Source: Glossina fuscipes (taxonomy: Eukaryota > Arthropoda > Insecta > Diptera > Glossinidae). Taken from it: 64,000 bases of DNA. The stretch covers positions 323,483-387,482 of the forward strand of contig NW_023998523.1 of NCBI RefSeq assembly GCF_014805625.2, in the 5' to 3' direction. The position numbers and the translations under genes were made by a program. Shown here piece after piece: positions 12,987 through 24,767 of the stretch. Each line of letters opens with the position of its first letter. The first letter of the stretch is position 1. The notes beneath the pieces are model-generated. The model ran no database searches and had not been told where the DNA came from. It worked only from the letters and a program-made list of their open reading frames with translations.

Positions 12987-14400
12987 ACTTACTCTTGAGC
13001 ACAAATATATTCACTGGTCTAACCTTGTTCTCCGACTATTCTTATGTTGTATGTGCATGTGACGTTGTTTGCCTTTTTATGCATTTATTGTAGAGAAAAA
13101 TTCTTATAATTGTTATTATAAGCGTTAATGTAATAAAAGTTAATTGAACAATTTTTTTTATTAACATCAGTATAAGTGTCACTATCGTCATTGTGTGATT
13201 ATTGTGATTGCTGATGGGTAAGAGTCGATTGTCGATAATTTCTTCAGAAATTGCTTACAAATTATTGTTGACAACGACAGAATTATGAAGACAAAGTTTT
13301 TTAAGTAAGATTTTTTTTTTTTTTTTCGTTTTTTCGAAAATAAAGAAAGAAAGCGAAGGCAATTTTCTAAAGAAAAAAAACTTATTTTTAATAATAAAAA
13401 AAAAATTATAAAATCTTTAAGCATCAGAGAAAGCAATTTCAGGAAATATTAAAAGTATTTACGTTTATTTCATTTGAAAAATTGACAACCGATTATTCTT
13501 GGGTTTATTTCACATTAGACACAAGTTATAATCGAACAAGATCAACCATTAAATAATCTACGCTAACTTCAGTTAGTATAACTCCTTGTTTATTTATTTT
13601 AAACGTAAACTATTAATAATTATATTTATCTTGATCCCTATGTCCATGCTGTGAAGGGTACAAGTGAGTTCACTTAAAACGCTTACAAACGCTTCTCATC
13701 AAATTAAGTTTAAGAATAGATGCGATCTGCCCACTCAACAAGAAAAACTGCAATTTTCGGTCGGTTATGTATATATATATATATATATATATGGATATAT
13801 ATCAGATATTGACTTGACATTTGACGCGCAAATATCAAAGTATCTTAAAACTTAATTACGATGTTTTAGCTGATGTTGCCATTAATTGTTGTCTCTTAGA
13901 GAAGTTTTGATATGCTCGCGTTCCTTCTATTTACGTTCGGCACAATTTGTTTATCTATAAAACTTGAATTGACAATCAAAGTTGATCGACTATGCTTTGT
14001 AAAATGGTAGTGTTGTACCGTTAAAAACCAGCACAATCGTCAAAGATCTTTCTCTCGTTTTAGGCTCCGGACGACGATAGAGAAAGTGTAGCGCGGGCGT
14101 ATTGTGTGACGAGATTTATGGAATTTTTCTAACTTCTGTCTATGCAATGGGATTTTTTGTTTTTTTTTCGCTTAGATCAAAGCTTTGCTTTCATAAAAAC
14201 TTTTTTGCAAATAAAACAATTTATTCTGTGTGTTTATAAAATAAAAAAAAAAAAAATTTTTTTTTCGTGTTTTCTAAACAAAAAGCAATAATAAGAAAAA
14301 TTCGCATACATCACTTCAACAGAATTTTCCAATACAATCGATTTAGTTTTAGTTTCATTTATTTTCATTTTATGATTTGTTAACATTTTATTATAATAAC
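12987..14400. other. AT-rich non-coding DNA with TA run
   Basis: Contains long T and A runs at 13312-13326 and 14242-14268, and a TA microsatellite at about 13768-13792. The open frames here are low-complexity (Phe/Leu/Lys-rich) and unconvincing. Confidence 0.45.
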
Positions 14401-14935
14401 GGTAATGATGATTATGATGATGTCGGGAATTCAGTTTCGTTTCTATCTTTTTCGAATGTTTGATTTAGTTGTTGTTATGGTTGTTATTAATTTATACTCA
14501 TCTGACATGAAACGATATAAACGTACATATACACACACACACACACACACGCGCGCACACACAAATCGTTTGGTTGTTGCTCGTTCAGTTACGTTCCAGG
14601 CTTAGTTTACTTTAGCTCTTTTCTCTTGTTATTAATCTTGTTGTTGTTGTTGTTGTTATTATTATTATTATTATTGTTGTTGTTGCTGCTGCTTTTGCTT
14701 TTTTTCTTTTCCTTCTACATTCTCCCTGTGTTTCTTCCAAGTTTCTTTGAACTTAACCATGGTCTGCTTGCTTGCACTACCACTGCGCAAGGTGTGTGCG
14801 TGCCTGAGATACACTTTTTATGTGTATTTATCTCTCAAATTGTGCTAATTGCTTCTTTTTTGTTTGTTTGTTTGTTTGTTTGTTTATTTGTGTGTGTTTT
14901 TTTTTTGTGTGTATTCTCTCTCTATGCGTCTTTTT
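14401..14935. repeat. T/G-rich simple-sequence cluster
   Basis: Several arrays sit within about 500 bp: CA dinucleotides with a CGCGCG interruption at 14530-14564, TTG/TTA/CTG triplets at 14638-14694, and TTTG tetranucleotides at about 14859-14885. The open frame across this cluster is a poly-leucine artefact. The style resembles fly untranslated or regulatory sequence, but no exon is visible. Confidence 0.7.
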
Positions 14936-17900
14936 AGATGAAAACGTGTTCATTGATTGTTGGACTTTTGTCAATGCGGTTCAAGCGTGAAACTTGATTT
15001 TTGTTATATGTTTGTCGAAAAGATTAAAGTTCATTGAAATTTGTGTTCAATCCATGATAATCAAAATGCTCGCCATGCACACACATATTACTATTAAGAG
15101 GATTTCATTTATGTTTAAATTAATTTTGACACTCATTTCAAAAGAGGGATTTATCTTCGGAAAGCCATTGTAAACAAAAGTATATATTAATAGACATGAA
15201 CGGATTTTCAGCTTTGCTTAATGATTTCGTCTTGCGTAAGTGTTTCGACTCTATTCGCCTAACTAGGTTAAATACGACAAATATTCGTAGGCTACAAATT
15301 TCAAAAAACCAAAGGATGTGCTCCTGTAAATAGTGCTCGAACTAAACGGTACCTATACAATGTGATCCTTTAAGAAAAACACAAGCGTTGAATAAATTAT
15401 GGACATCTGCTTGTGCTGCTTTGTGCGATGAAGGACGATATATACTACAGCGCTTGTGACTGATTTTGTGAAAAGCTTTCTGATGCTTCGTATGTGAAAG
15501 GTGTTAATAGATTCCGTAAGAGATCAAAGAGTCATATGATATTTAATAAGATCTTTGTTCCGGCCGTAGTAATCGCCTAAGCTATTGCCAACGCTTTCAT
15601 TCCCCCAAAGGTAAAGAGGATTCTCAGTTAATTTAATCGCAATCCTCTCTTTAATTGATTATTGGTGTGATATTATTTGTGCTTCTACAACTGCTGAAAA
15701 GCGTTAGGAAATGTTCCACAGCATTGTGAGCATATTTTTGAAGAAGCTATTACCTAAAACAATTTCTATATTCAGTTATATGAACAGATCTTCCTCCATG
15801 ACTCATTGTAGATTGAAACTGAATTTCGTAAAACATAGGCGTATGAGGCAGAATTAGATTAGAAATTTCGATGCTTCTGAAGGTAACAAAAAAGATTAAG
15901 AGAGAAGTCTATCGAAAGAGGTAGCGGGACGTCGGCTCGCCTAATGAGCAACTGTACCCTATGAAGCAATCTTGAGCATCCCGCTCCGCAACAATAAGAA
16001 CTAAGTAACCCTTTGGATTTTGGGCGGGAATATAGGTTTACTGTATTCTCATCCTAGGCGATTCGAGAAAATTTTAAGTTGAATTTATTTTTATATCATA
16101 GCAGTTCTAAAGGAAATTTATTCTTTATTTTCTACGAAACATCATTCTGATTTCGTGATGGCTTATTTAGAAATCAAGTAAATAATATAAGAAAATATTT
16201 CTAAGCACGGTAAAGTTACGTTTTGATACTTGTAGGGGAGCTGTAGAAGCTTATAAAAATGCCTGCGGTATGAAAATGATATCACGCTGTTTTTATCTTC
16301 CAATGTAATCATTTCCTTCATACATATCTCTTTTTTCCATCTTACGACAAAAGGGGATGAGAAACTGTATTCAAACGTCCGAATTAATTTGTTTCGATAT
16401 ATCATTGTGTACAACGAATATGTACCTCATGATTCGTCCTTGTCGGATTTCCTCATAAAATATTATCATTATGAATGTGTGTCATAATAATGTCTTCTCG
16501 AAGATATTTTTGTTATTTTTGTCATGCCAAGTAGTTTTATTACAAACTAATTTCATATTACAACATACTCTGTGATTGACGAGTATACGGGCGTATCGAT
16601 AAAGAGGTCGACACATTTAATAGGTTAAATTGCAGTATCCGCACGGAGTGTAATGTAAATTTTTCTTACTAAAGATAGTGGAAAATAAATCACTTCCTTT
16701 CTTTTCAATCATTAGGTATTGAAAGAAGCAATACGCGTTTCGCAAGCATCACTCTTTCATGAAGATGTCTAAAGATGATAGATATAAAAGATGCCATAAG
16801 TGGATTTAAGATGATTATAATTTAAAAAACCATCTGCCATTTCTTAAGAGCTTCAATTAAAGCTTAATTCGCATTCTCTAGCAAATGCACGGTCGTTACG
16901 TTTCAAAGGCGATGTATAAGTTAGTTTCAGGGCTATATTTACTTGAGAATTCGTTCGTTTTGAAATGGTTTACGCAAACATTTGAAATTCCCTACTTTCA
17001 CTGTATTTTTAGTAGCAACTTGCTAGCTATGCTCGATATTTTTCAAAAGATAGAAACCAAGTTCATTAAAGATTTATTTAGTTTTCATATAAAATTCCAA
17101 ATTAAAATAATATTAGAAGATTTAAGAGGTAAATTTAGAGATTTTAGAAACGCAATATAGATGACACATGGATTATATCGTAAGCCGAGTAAGCATAAAA
17201 TGAAGAAGAGTCTGTTCAATTAAAATTGTTTTTTATAATCCATTTATCGAAATGTCAACAATTGAGTCATTTCTTGTATGTATTTGTTTTGTATTAGATG
17301 GCGGCTATATTATGTTCCCTAATACTTCCGTCTTAGGGTGAGTATACTTTTCTTAATAAAATTTTCGTATTCGCGAAAGATGGTAACACGGTTTATTGAA
17401 ATTTACGAATTTTTTATTTACTCACTTTCTTACCAAAATCATTTTTAATTCTCAATTCGAGACTCTCTTTAGCGTTTTTACTCTCTTTACTTATTTATAG
17501 TCATCGTTTCGTTCGTTTTCTTTCGTTTAACTTACTCTAGACTCTTATAGCTAATCTCATTGTGTTCCTTGCAGCTGCGATTATTGAAGAACAAAGTGAA
17601 ATAAGGACACTGCGTTTCGGTTACAAATGACATAAGTAGTTTATAAATATACGTGTGTGTACTTTTTCTACTTTGCTGATGTTATTATTTATTATTCGTT
17701 GAGATTGCTGCGATATATATATATATATTTTTTTTTATCTGTACATTTTAGATCTCGATTATGTTTATAGATTAATCATATGAGGCTATTATTAATTATT
17801 TAATAACTATTTTAAATGAATTTTTATTTCTTAAAATTTTCGTTTATTTTTCATTAGGCCCTAATTACTCCACCCAAATATTTCGCTGCATGCACATAGG

Positions 17901-17953
17901 TGTACAGATAATGAAAAGGATGCCATATTTTTATCAAATATCGTGCTTTCCCT
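14936..17953. other. AT-rich non-coding DNA
   Basis: No protein family recognised in any frame. A short TA run lies at about 17713-17728. Open frames stay under 95 codons. Confidence 0.4.
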
Positions 17954-18015
17954 CGCTCTCTCTCTCTCTCTCTCTCTTTCTCACACTCACTCACTCTCTC
18001 TCTCTCTCTCTCCCT
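17954..18015. repeat. (CT)n microsatellite
   Basis: CT dinucleotides interrupted once by 'ttctcacactcactca', then resumed. Polypyrimidine on the plus strand. Confidence 0.9.
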
Positions 18016-19016
18016 CTTTTTCTATCTCTTTCTGAATGTCTACAATAATTCGCTGGATAAATTCTTCAAGGCATGTAAATGCATGCAACGCAATTACATA
18101 TGTTGATTAGTCTATAGGTTATGCTATATTATATTTTAAGATGTGTGTGCGCACACATAGATACAATGAACACTTTGAAATTGCCGGTTATTAAACTACG
18201 GCGTCATCACCTGAATTTTACGCATTTTAGTGTATACATAGGGAATGCATAGTTGATGCCAAAGCATAATTGGGTCACATATTGTTCAACATAGAAATTG
18301 TGTGGTTGATTATAGCACAAAATGAATTCAGTGAGTTGCACTGACAACACTTTACTTAAAAGGAAAAAAAAAAAACTCTCTATGCGGTTATATAAAAAAA
18401 AAAAAAAACTTACTATATGTAGTTGGACTTTTTGTTTTCGGTACACAATCAACAGTGAGTAAAGAATGCATCTTTTCAATTACTCTGTCATGTTTACCTA
18501 AAAAAAAAAAAAAGAAAAAGAAAAGAATAAGATGAAAGCATATAAAAAAATAAAAGCGAGAAATTTGTAATTAAAATATTCAATTTTAAGAGGATTACGA
18601 TTAAATTACTTAATAATAAGGCAAGTAATGTAAAGTACTTATGGTTGCTCAATAGTAAGAGTTTGCTTATGATTACTGAAAAAAAATTCAAATGGATTCA
18701 ACTGAAAACACATTTTTAGTATTATCATCATTACTCTTGTTATTTTTCGTCAGGAACTAAAAACAAAAACAAATCTGGAAAACAATGAATTTGATTAAGG
18801 TATAATACCACTTTGCAATTTCTTATTTATATGATTTTATCTTTTTAAGGGCTATAAATATACTTTTATATTTTACACTTTACACTATTGGCCGGAACAT
18901 CCGTGCTTTTTTTATGCTCAGATGTCATTGCTCTCTTTCTGCAAGTATAGGATAATTATATCTAGTAAATTCCTACAGAGAGAACAACTGTTATATAATC
19001 GTTACCCTTGACAACT
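18016..19016. other. AT-rich non-coding DNA
   Basis: Holds a 14-bp perfect palindrome TGTGTGCGCACACA at 18144-18157 and several A runs (18363-18374, 18401-18407, 18501-18513). No gene recognised. Confidence 0.45.
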
Positions 19017-19150
19017 GATTAACATATAAGCGCAGGGGACAAAAAATAGGCTACCGATCCATAAACGTCAGCGAGAAAAGGCTGATTTACAGCCTAACGA
19101 TCGGTAAGCATCGGGCACAAAAACCCGATCAATAGGTTATCGGTCAGTAA
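19017..19150. repeat. Hairpin-rich dispersed repeat (family H)
   Basis: Three stems are visible. An outer stem pairs TACCGATC (19052-19059) with GATCGGTA (19099-19106). Nested in it, AGGCTG (19079-19084) pairs with CAGCCT (19090-19095) around a 5-base loop. Next to it, ATCGGG (19110-19115) pairs with CCCGAT (19124-19129), with an alternative pairing to ATCGG at 19139-19143. A relative lies on the minus strand at 50549-50640, sharing 'ttaacatRtaagcKcaggRgacaaa' at one end and the 'atcggNNac..aaaRcccgat' block at the other. A short third match is at 24415-24452. No family name is assigned. Confidence 0.55.
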
Positions 19151-21027
19151 ATTGTCAATATTGCCCACTGGAGAAAGTTGCTTTCTGAGAGGTATTCATG
19201 ATATGTTTGATCAAAAAATAACGATAATTTTCAAATCGTTCACTAATTATCGTGGGAATTAGATGGTTAATTAAGCAATCAACGAAGGAATTGGAATTTG
19301 CTCTAAGTCCTTTTGAAATTTGCAACATGTCTTAAAAGATCACAACACCTTTATCATCGCGAGCACGTAGGGCTCCCTACTACTTTTTCGTATCGACTAA
19401 ATTGGAAATGATTCATAAAATAAAAAGGGAAAAAATCGAGTTTCAGGAGCAAGCGCGAGCCGGCAAACAAAGGAACTTCATATCAGTGTTTGTAAAAATT
19501 AGCAAAATTTTAAATTTAAACTAAAAAAATCAACAATTCGCTGATTAATATTTCGGTTTATTACACGATAGGTCTTTAGCATGAGCGACTGCTAATAAGT
19601 GCTGCCAAACTAAGACATTTCATGTTAAGAATTTTCCATAAGCAAAAGGATTGAATATCAGTGATATGACCAGCGATCAACGAAAGAAAAAGAAAGCATT
19701 TCAAGCGATCAGCGATGGTCAGGAAAGCGTATAGTTATGGAAGGATCAAAAACTTGCATATTATTTCTGTTACGTTTAACTTGGAAGTGGCAACATCCGG
19801 AATGGATGAAAAGATCATTGCTGTTGAGTTACTCTGCCCACTAATCTACTAATAGCGATAGTTTTTCCATAGCAGCCGTAGTTGAAATAATCTCTTACGG
19901 GTCGTCTCACCTTTTTATCCATAGGCATATAAACGATTAGACGAAAACTTAGCAAAGAAATTTGAAAAATCAACTTTACAAACTCGTGTCACGGGTATGA
20001 CACTCAACAAGGTGTATAATTTATGGTCCAAAAGATTGCACAAGACAATCTTAGCAACCTATTGGTAATGGCATGTTTTAAATTTTGTTTGTAGACCGCT
20101 TAGCTTCTAGTCAATGCAGTAGGTAGTAATAGTAGCAGCAGTAATAGTGTGAAGGTGGTGTTGTTTTTTTCATGATATTATTAGGTCAAACATCCTTTTC
20201 CTTGTTGAACAGTACATGTCGTTACGAGACAAACGCGCACTTCCAAATACTATTTCAAAAGTCTTTGAACTCCGCTTAATGAGGTCATTTCACTTTTTCT
20301 TTAGCAATCCTTCGATACACTTAAGCAAATTTTTCTTATTGTTTATGTTTTGCTATGTTTATGCTCTTTGTTGCTTGTGTCGTTATCTAAAATCAGAATA
20401 ATTCCACAAGAAACACAAATAAAACCCATAAACATTATTTAAAAAAAAAACAAAAAAAAAATCTCGAATTATTATAACTAATTAAATGTGAAGGCAACAT
20501 TCGTTAAAAATAACATCATTTGAGAATGAAATTAAATCATGTGTGTGTGTGTGTGTATGCGAGTATTTTAATGGATATAAACATTGAATAGTGTACGTAA
20601 TGAAGAAAACAGATGTAACACACTGACAATCACAAAAATTTATTTGAAATTATTACAAGAGACAGCGTTGATACATATAAACTAACATATCTAAAAGCAC
20701 GCGCGAATCCGCATAGCATATGACATACATTACGAAAACATAATTAACATGAGTTGAGTATTTGAGTAACAAACAAACATAAGAAAAATTGCTATAAACA
20801 AAAAGAAAAAGAAATAAACTTTAAGCATTAATTATGAAAAATCTCTAACTGTGCATACAATGTTTGTGTACATATGCGGAGACAACTGCAACAAACTGTA
20901 ATTACAATAAAACAGGATGTGCGGCTCAGTGAAGAATTGGTGCATCTGCTCGAAAGAAAAGAACAGAATTGAATGAATGAACAAGCAAAATGTATGAATG
21001 GACGAAAAGGACTCAGAAGAAATTTAT

Positions 21028-21031
<4 letters not shown>
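19151..21031. other. AT-rich non-coding DNA
   Basis: Contains a short (TG)n tract at 20540-20556 and A runs near 20440-20462. No coding sequence or RNA gene was recognised. Confidence 0.4.

Positions 21032-21058
<27 letters not shown>
21032..21058. repeat. (A)27 homopolymer
   Basis: The longest A run in the window. It could be the fossil poly(A) tail of a retroposed sequence, but no target-site duplication or recognisable body was found beside it. Confidence 0.9.
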
Positions 21059-21061
<3 letters not shown>

Positions 21062-21729
21062 AAACACAATCCAAAAACAAAGCGAAAAATAAAGCAGAGG
21101 AAGACAAAAGAGTTATAAAAACAATGTATTAACACAATTCCAACAAAAATAGAAAGGAAGTGTGAAATTTTTTCAGATTTCAATTGGTTAATGGCGTAAA
21201 GAAGGTTTTCTCATCTTAATGCTTGTCGAAGGTACAACTCTTGCCGTCCTTTGGTCCAACACAAGCATCGACGTTTTATACTTTTTAGTGCATTTTTAAT
21301 AGAAAATTTAAAAAAAAAAAACGCAGAGAAAATTCGAAATTCCCCACTTTATCACACCTGCAAAATGATCAAGATTGAACGTCACACCAGTTGGTGACTT
21401 ATCAAGGGTATTTCAACACTGCTTTGTACATTATTTTTATAGCAACAATGGCTATATACACAAAATAGTCCTTTCAAATATTGTTGCTTTGTTCAACACA
21501 GCAGCACTTCTGCTTACATTTTTTAACTTAGCAGTATTTATGCTTATACATTTCCACGCAGGTCCCCCGTGCGTTTACTTTTATCATTATGAACTCCTTT
21601 TTTGGTAGATTTACTAGTTTTTTTTAAAAGGTAAAAAATTCGCGCAAACAATGTGAATCAATGTGAACTGACATGGACCATGTTTAGCAAAGGCAATTTT
21701 GCCGTCAAAAAAATTTGCCAGACTTTAGC
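21059..21729. other. AT-rich non-coding DNA
   Basis: No gene recognised. A 19-codon cysteine-containing open stretch on the minus strand (21216-21275) was considered and rejected. Confidence 0.4.
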
Positions 21730-22187
21730 ACAGTTTTCATCATAAGATTCTTCATGAGAATCCTTATATGAGATAGGGGCCAAGAAATGGATTTATGTGG
21801 TTCAAACTCATAAAGTGGTTAGATTATTATTTTTTTCCCATATTCACTTTGTAAGCCCAAACAATGCGTTTCACCGATTTCTATCAATTTGTCAAAAAAT
21901 TTAACACATTTTTCTCACATCACGAATATTGATTTCCATGTAGGGCGTTATGCAGGAACTGTTTATAACAGTGACTCGATGCAATCCGTATTCAATAGCG
22001 GTGCTCGTTCCACTGAACTAAATTTCATCGAAATGTCTCGAAAAATGCAGTCCGGTGGGCACTAAAGTGTCTTTGCAGACATTGTACGAACCGACATTCA
22101 AGAAACGACTCTGAATTCGCCGATAGGCGAGTTCCATCTCAAATCCTTCATGGTATCGTATGGGCTATCCGTATCATAAGTGGTGTA
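21730..22187 (-). mobile_element. Dispersed repeat family X, minus-strand copy
   Basis: The right end 'taagtggtgtaggatataaaaa' reads on the minus strand as the 'ttttatatcctacaccac' start of the family. Further left, 'aatttcatcgaaatgtctcga' and 'tatgagataggggccaag' match the internal order expected on this strand. The left limit is uncertain. Diverged and non-coding. Confidence 0.5.
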
Positions 22188-22329
22188 GGATATAAAAACA
22201 CAGTCCAAAGAAAAAAAACAGGTAGAGCTACGAAAAAAAGAGCGAAGGTTTCGAACAAGTTAATACTTTGCACAGGGCAATGATGTTATCTGACGTAAGG
22301 TCTAAGGCTTTTTTCTTTTTTATTTTCTT

Positions 22330-23160
22330 ATGATTAGTTTGATATACCTAGACGTCCAAATGGGAAAATGTAGAGGCCGGAGTAGAGCTTGTTCGAGGGT
22401 GATATTCAATTTTAGATTGATAGTTCTCGTTATTGAGCAACTTTTAACGCGTAGTGAGTTCATGGTATTTAGAAACACTATCCGCTCGTTTGCAGACGAC
22501 AGCATCTTGTATCGCATGTATTCCTTCAGTAAGGGGCCATGCAGCAATGAGATATAGAGCAAATGCTGCGCTGTGAATGGCGCACTGAATTGGAACTTTT
22601 ATCCAAATGGGGTCAGGCTAAGATAGGGTAAGATTTAACGCCACCAGAACTCAAAGCTGTCTCCGTAAATGAGCGCACAAGAAAAGTAATGAACAACCTC
22701 CCTCTTTTGGTGGCGTCTATTTATAGGAATAGGCAACGTTTAATCTTTTGGGCGTGAGAGTGCAAAACGATGTTCGTTGGACAGGACAGGTGTTCGAAGT
22801 GTCGAAAGGCAAAGCCACGGGCTTAAGTTTTTTAAAGCGCTGCAAAAAATACTTCCCTGCATCCAATTTTCGTACAATGTACACCACCTTAAGAGCATAA
22901 CTCGCTTGTGTTGGCGGAAGCTTCCAAACTTTCCTTTGAGACCCTCAATCCCATAGAAGTAAGACGTCAGACAATCATGGGCAGCGAATATATTTCCAAA
23001 ATCCTCGATACCACCTACCAGCCATATCTGAGGTCTTCGTTCTCAACACGATTGTTCATAAACATTACTACTTCTATTGCTTTAAACGTTCCTGACGACC
23101 ATCATACCCGCACAGTGGTAATAACGAGACATAGAAGACAAGCCAGTTATTTTAAGTAAA
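22330..23160 (+). pseudogene. Degraded non-LTR retrotransposon reverse transcriptase
   Basis: Three blocks typical of the C-terminal half of a non-LTR (LINE-type) reverse transcriptase appear in the right order but in three different frames. First, SFADDSILY (22486-22512) carries the catalytic F/YxDD motif. Second, VFEVSKGKATGLSFLKRCKK and the residues after it, ending at MYTTL (about 22793-22895), resemble the thumb/'RCKKYF' region. Third, ASKLSFETLNPIEVRRQ (from about 22917) resembles the following 'ASK..LELLDxIQRR' block. Stops and frameshifts between the blocks show it is dead. The endonuclease domain and gag-like first frame were not found upstream. It is flanked by family X copies on both sides. 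The clade within the non-LTR elements is not determined. Confidence 0.7.
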
Positions 23161-23481
23161 GTTTTGAGAAAAATAAATTCATATCGATATTAAACAAGAA
23201 CAATCAACAAACTTGATGTCTGTGATGGTGGATACAATAACAACAAGTAAATGATATATTTAGCAACAGCTTTCACTTCTTACTACTTTCAAAGTATTGA
23301 AGTTTCAAACAATAGTTACATTAAATCAAATAAGCTTACGTTTATTAAGGTTTTGTAGAAAAGAACAATTGAATTTTATTTTTGTGAGTAAAATCATCAA
23401 ATATCATTATGAGACAAAAGAAGGAAAAGACGGATCTTGAAGTCTTTACATGAATTCCAAAAAAGAGGCAAGTGAAAACAT
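23161..23481. other. AT-rich spacer
   Basis: Nothing recognised between the RT relic and the next dispersed-repeat copy. It may include the decayed 3' tail of the retrotransposon. Confidence 0.35.
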
Positions 23482-24345
23482 TATAGCCGGCACAGACCGA
23501 CTAGTTAAATACCCCACACCACTTTGTCTAACATAATTCTTGTTTCTGTCATAAAACACAAAAATTATACCCTGTTCTTATAGGAATTTACTATTATGGG
23601 ACTGTATATTAAAAATTACATTTCTTTCCAAATGTGAAGTCTTACTTTCCGTAACAATGGGTGTGTGCAACTAGTACAAAAATTGTGGTACGTTCTCAAA
23701 TTTCAGCACAGTTCATAAAATATTAAAACTTGTACTTTTCTGCCCTAAAAACGCAAAACATTATAGACGGGAAAGGCCGGCAATTAAATACCCTACACTA
23801 CATTGTCTAATACATTTCTTATGTTTGTATGACATTACAACTATGGGTGAATTTTTATCACCAGATGTTAAAGCTTACACTTTTCTGCTCCATAAAGGAT
23901 CAGTTTTCATGAAAATTCTTATTGGGATAGGATTCAAAAAATACGCCGAGATGGTCCAAATTTGGCAAACATAATTTTTTTAGGTTTAATGAAGGTTTGA
24001 AAATTATACCATTTTGTCGTATGGACTTCAGTCTTCGCTATATGAGATAAGGTTCAAAAATTGCTCCAGCCGGTCCAAACTTGCCATATCAATTTGGTAT
24101 GCCGAAGTACTACTACTTAGTCACTTTTGCCGAGAATTTTTGAAAATTCTTTCCAACTTATTCGAACCATTTTCAATAATGTTCGTCCTTGGATCAAAAC
24201 ACGTCACTATGCCAAATATAATCAAAATATCCCGAAAATTGCGGCCTGTAGCTTGAACACAAATCTATATGGACCGACATCAAACGGGTGGAGAGGCTTA
24301 GATTCTGAATGAAAAAATGATTCTGAATCGAGCGATACAATAAAA
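23482..24345 (-). mobile_element. Dispersed repeat family X, minus-strand copy with duplicated end
   Basis: The left end 'attatagccggcacagaccgactagttaaatacccca' reads on the minus strand as a 'taactRgtcggNc..ccgRctataat' terminus. A second similar end begins at about 23765 ('attatagacgggaaaggccgg...aaataccctacactac'), so the terminus is present twice about 283 bp apart. Further right, 'cgaaccattttcaataatgttcgtccttggatcaaaa' (about 24162-24199) matches on the opposite strand 'ttttgggccaagggccaaggacgctattcaaaatgggttga' at 61649-61689. This fixes the orientation and the shared identity. The right part runs into a separate repeat piece. Confidence 0.55.
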
Positions 24346-24385
24346 AGTGGGTCTATCTTAAGCGCTTCTGCGTATCACATATATC

Positions 24386-24452
24386 CGCATAAACTTAATA
24401 TACCCCCTCTATCACACCAGTGATGTCGGGCATAAAAACCCTATTAATAAGA
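24386..24452. repeat. Short family H related fragment
   Basis: The segment 'gtgatgtcgggcataaaaaccctattaataag' parallels 'gtaagcatcgggcacaaaaacccgatcaatagg' at 19104-19136. The bases just before it ('ataaacttaatatacc') look like a terminus of another fly dispersed repeat, so this may be a nested junction. Confidence 0.35.
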
Positions 24453-24731
24453 GATAAGAAAATTTTGGGATTTACACACTTTACTTCATTCATTGCATTC
24501 ATTTAATCTAGTCTTCTTTCAACATCTTTTACTAGCACGAGCGCACATTATTAGACTCAAAAGTAGGTTAATGTTGCCTATCATTATTCGCTTCTTAAGA
24601 TAATTTTGTGCTTAAAATTCCGAAACTATTTATTTGTGCACACTCACGTACGATTATGAAAAGCACTAACAACAACAACAAAGCAAAAGTATTTTAGGAT
24701 AGAAGAAAAAGATAGATAGATAGATAGAGAT

Positions 24732-24767
<36 letters not shown>

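Noticed and set aside
14626..14937. Poly-leucine open frame
   Set aside because: Produced by the TTG/TTA/CTG triplet array; T-rich DNA gives hydrophobic false proteins in several places in this window.
21032..21058. Poly(A) run as the tail of a processed pseudogene
   Set aside because: No recognisable gene body upstream and no flanking duplication; long A and T runs are frequent throughout this window.
21216..21275. Minus-strand 19-codon stretch with CVGPKDGKSC ending in a stop, near a TATAAAA sequence
   Set aside because: A stop codon lies directly upstream in frame and no splice acceptor fits; too short to separate from chance.
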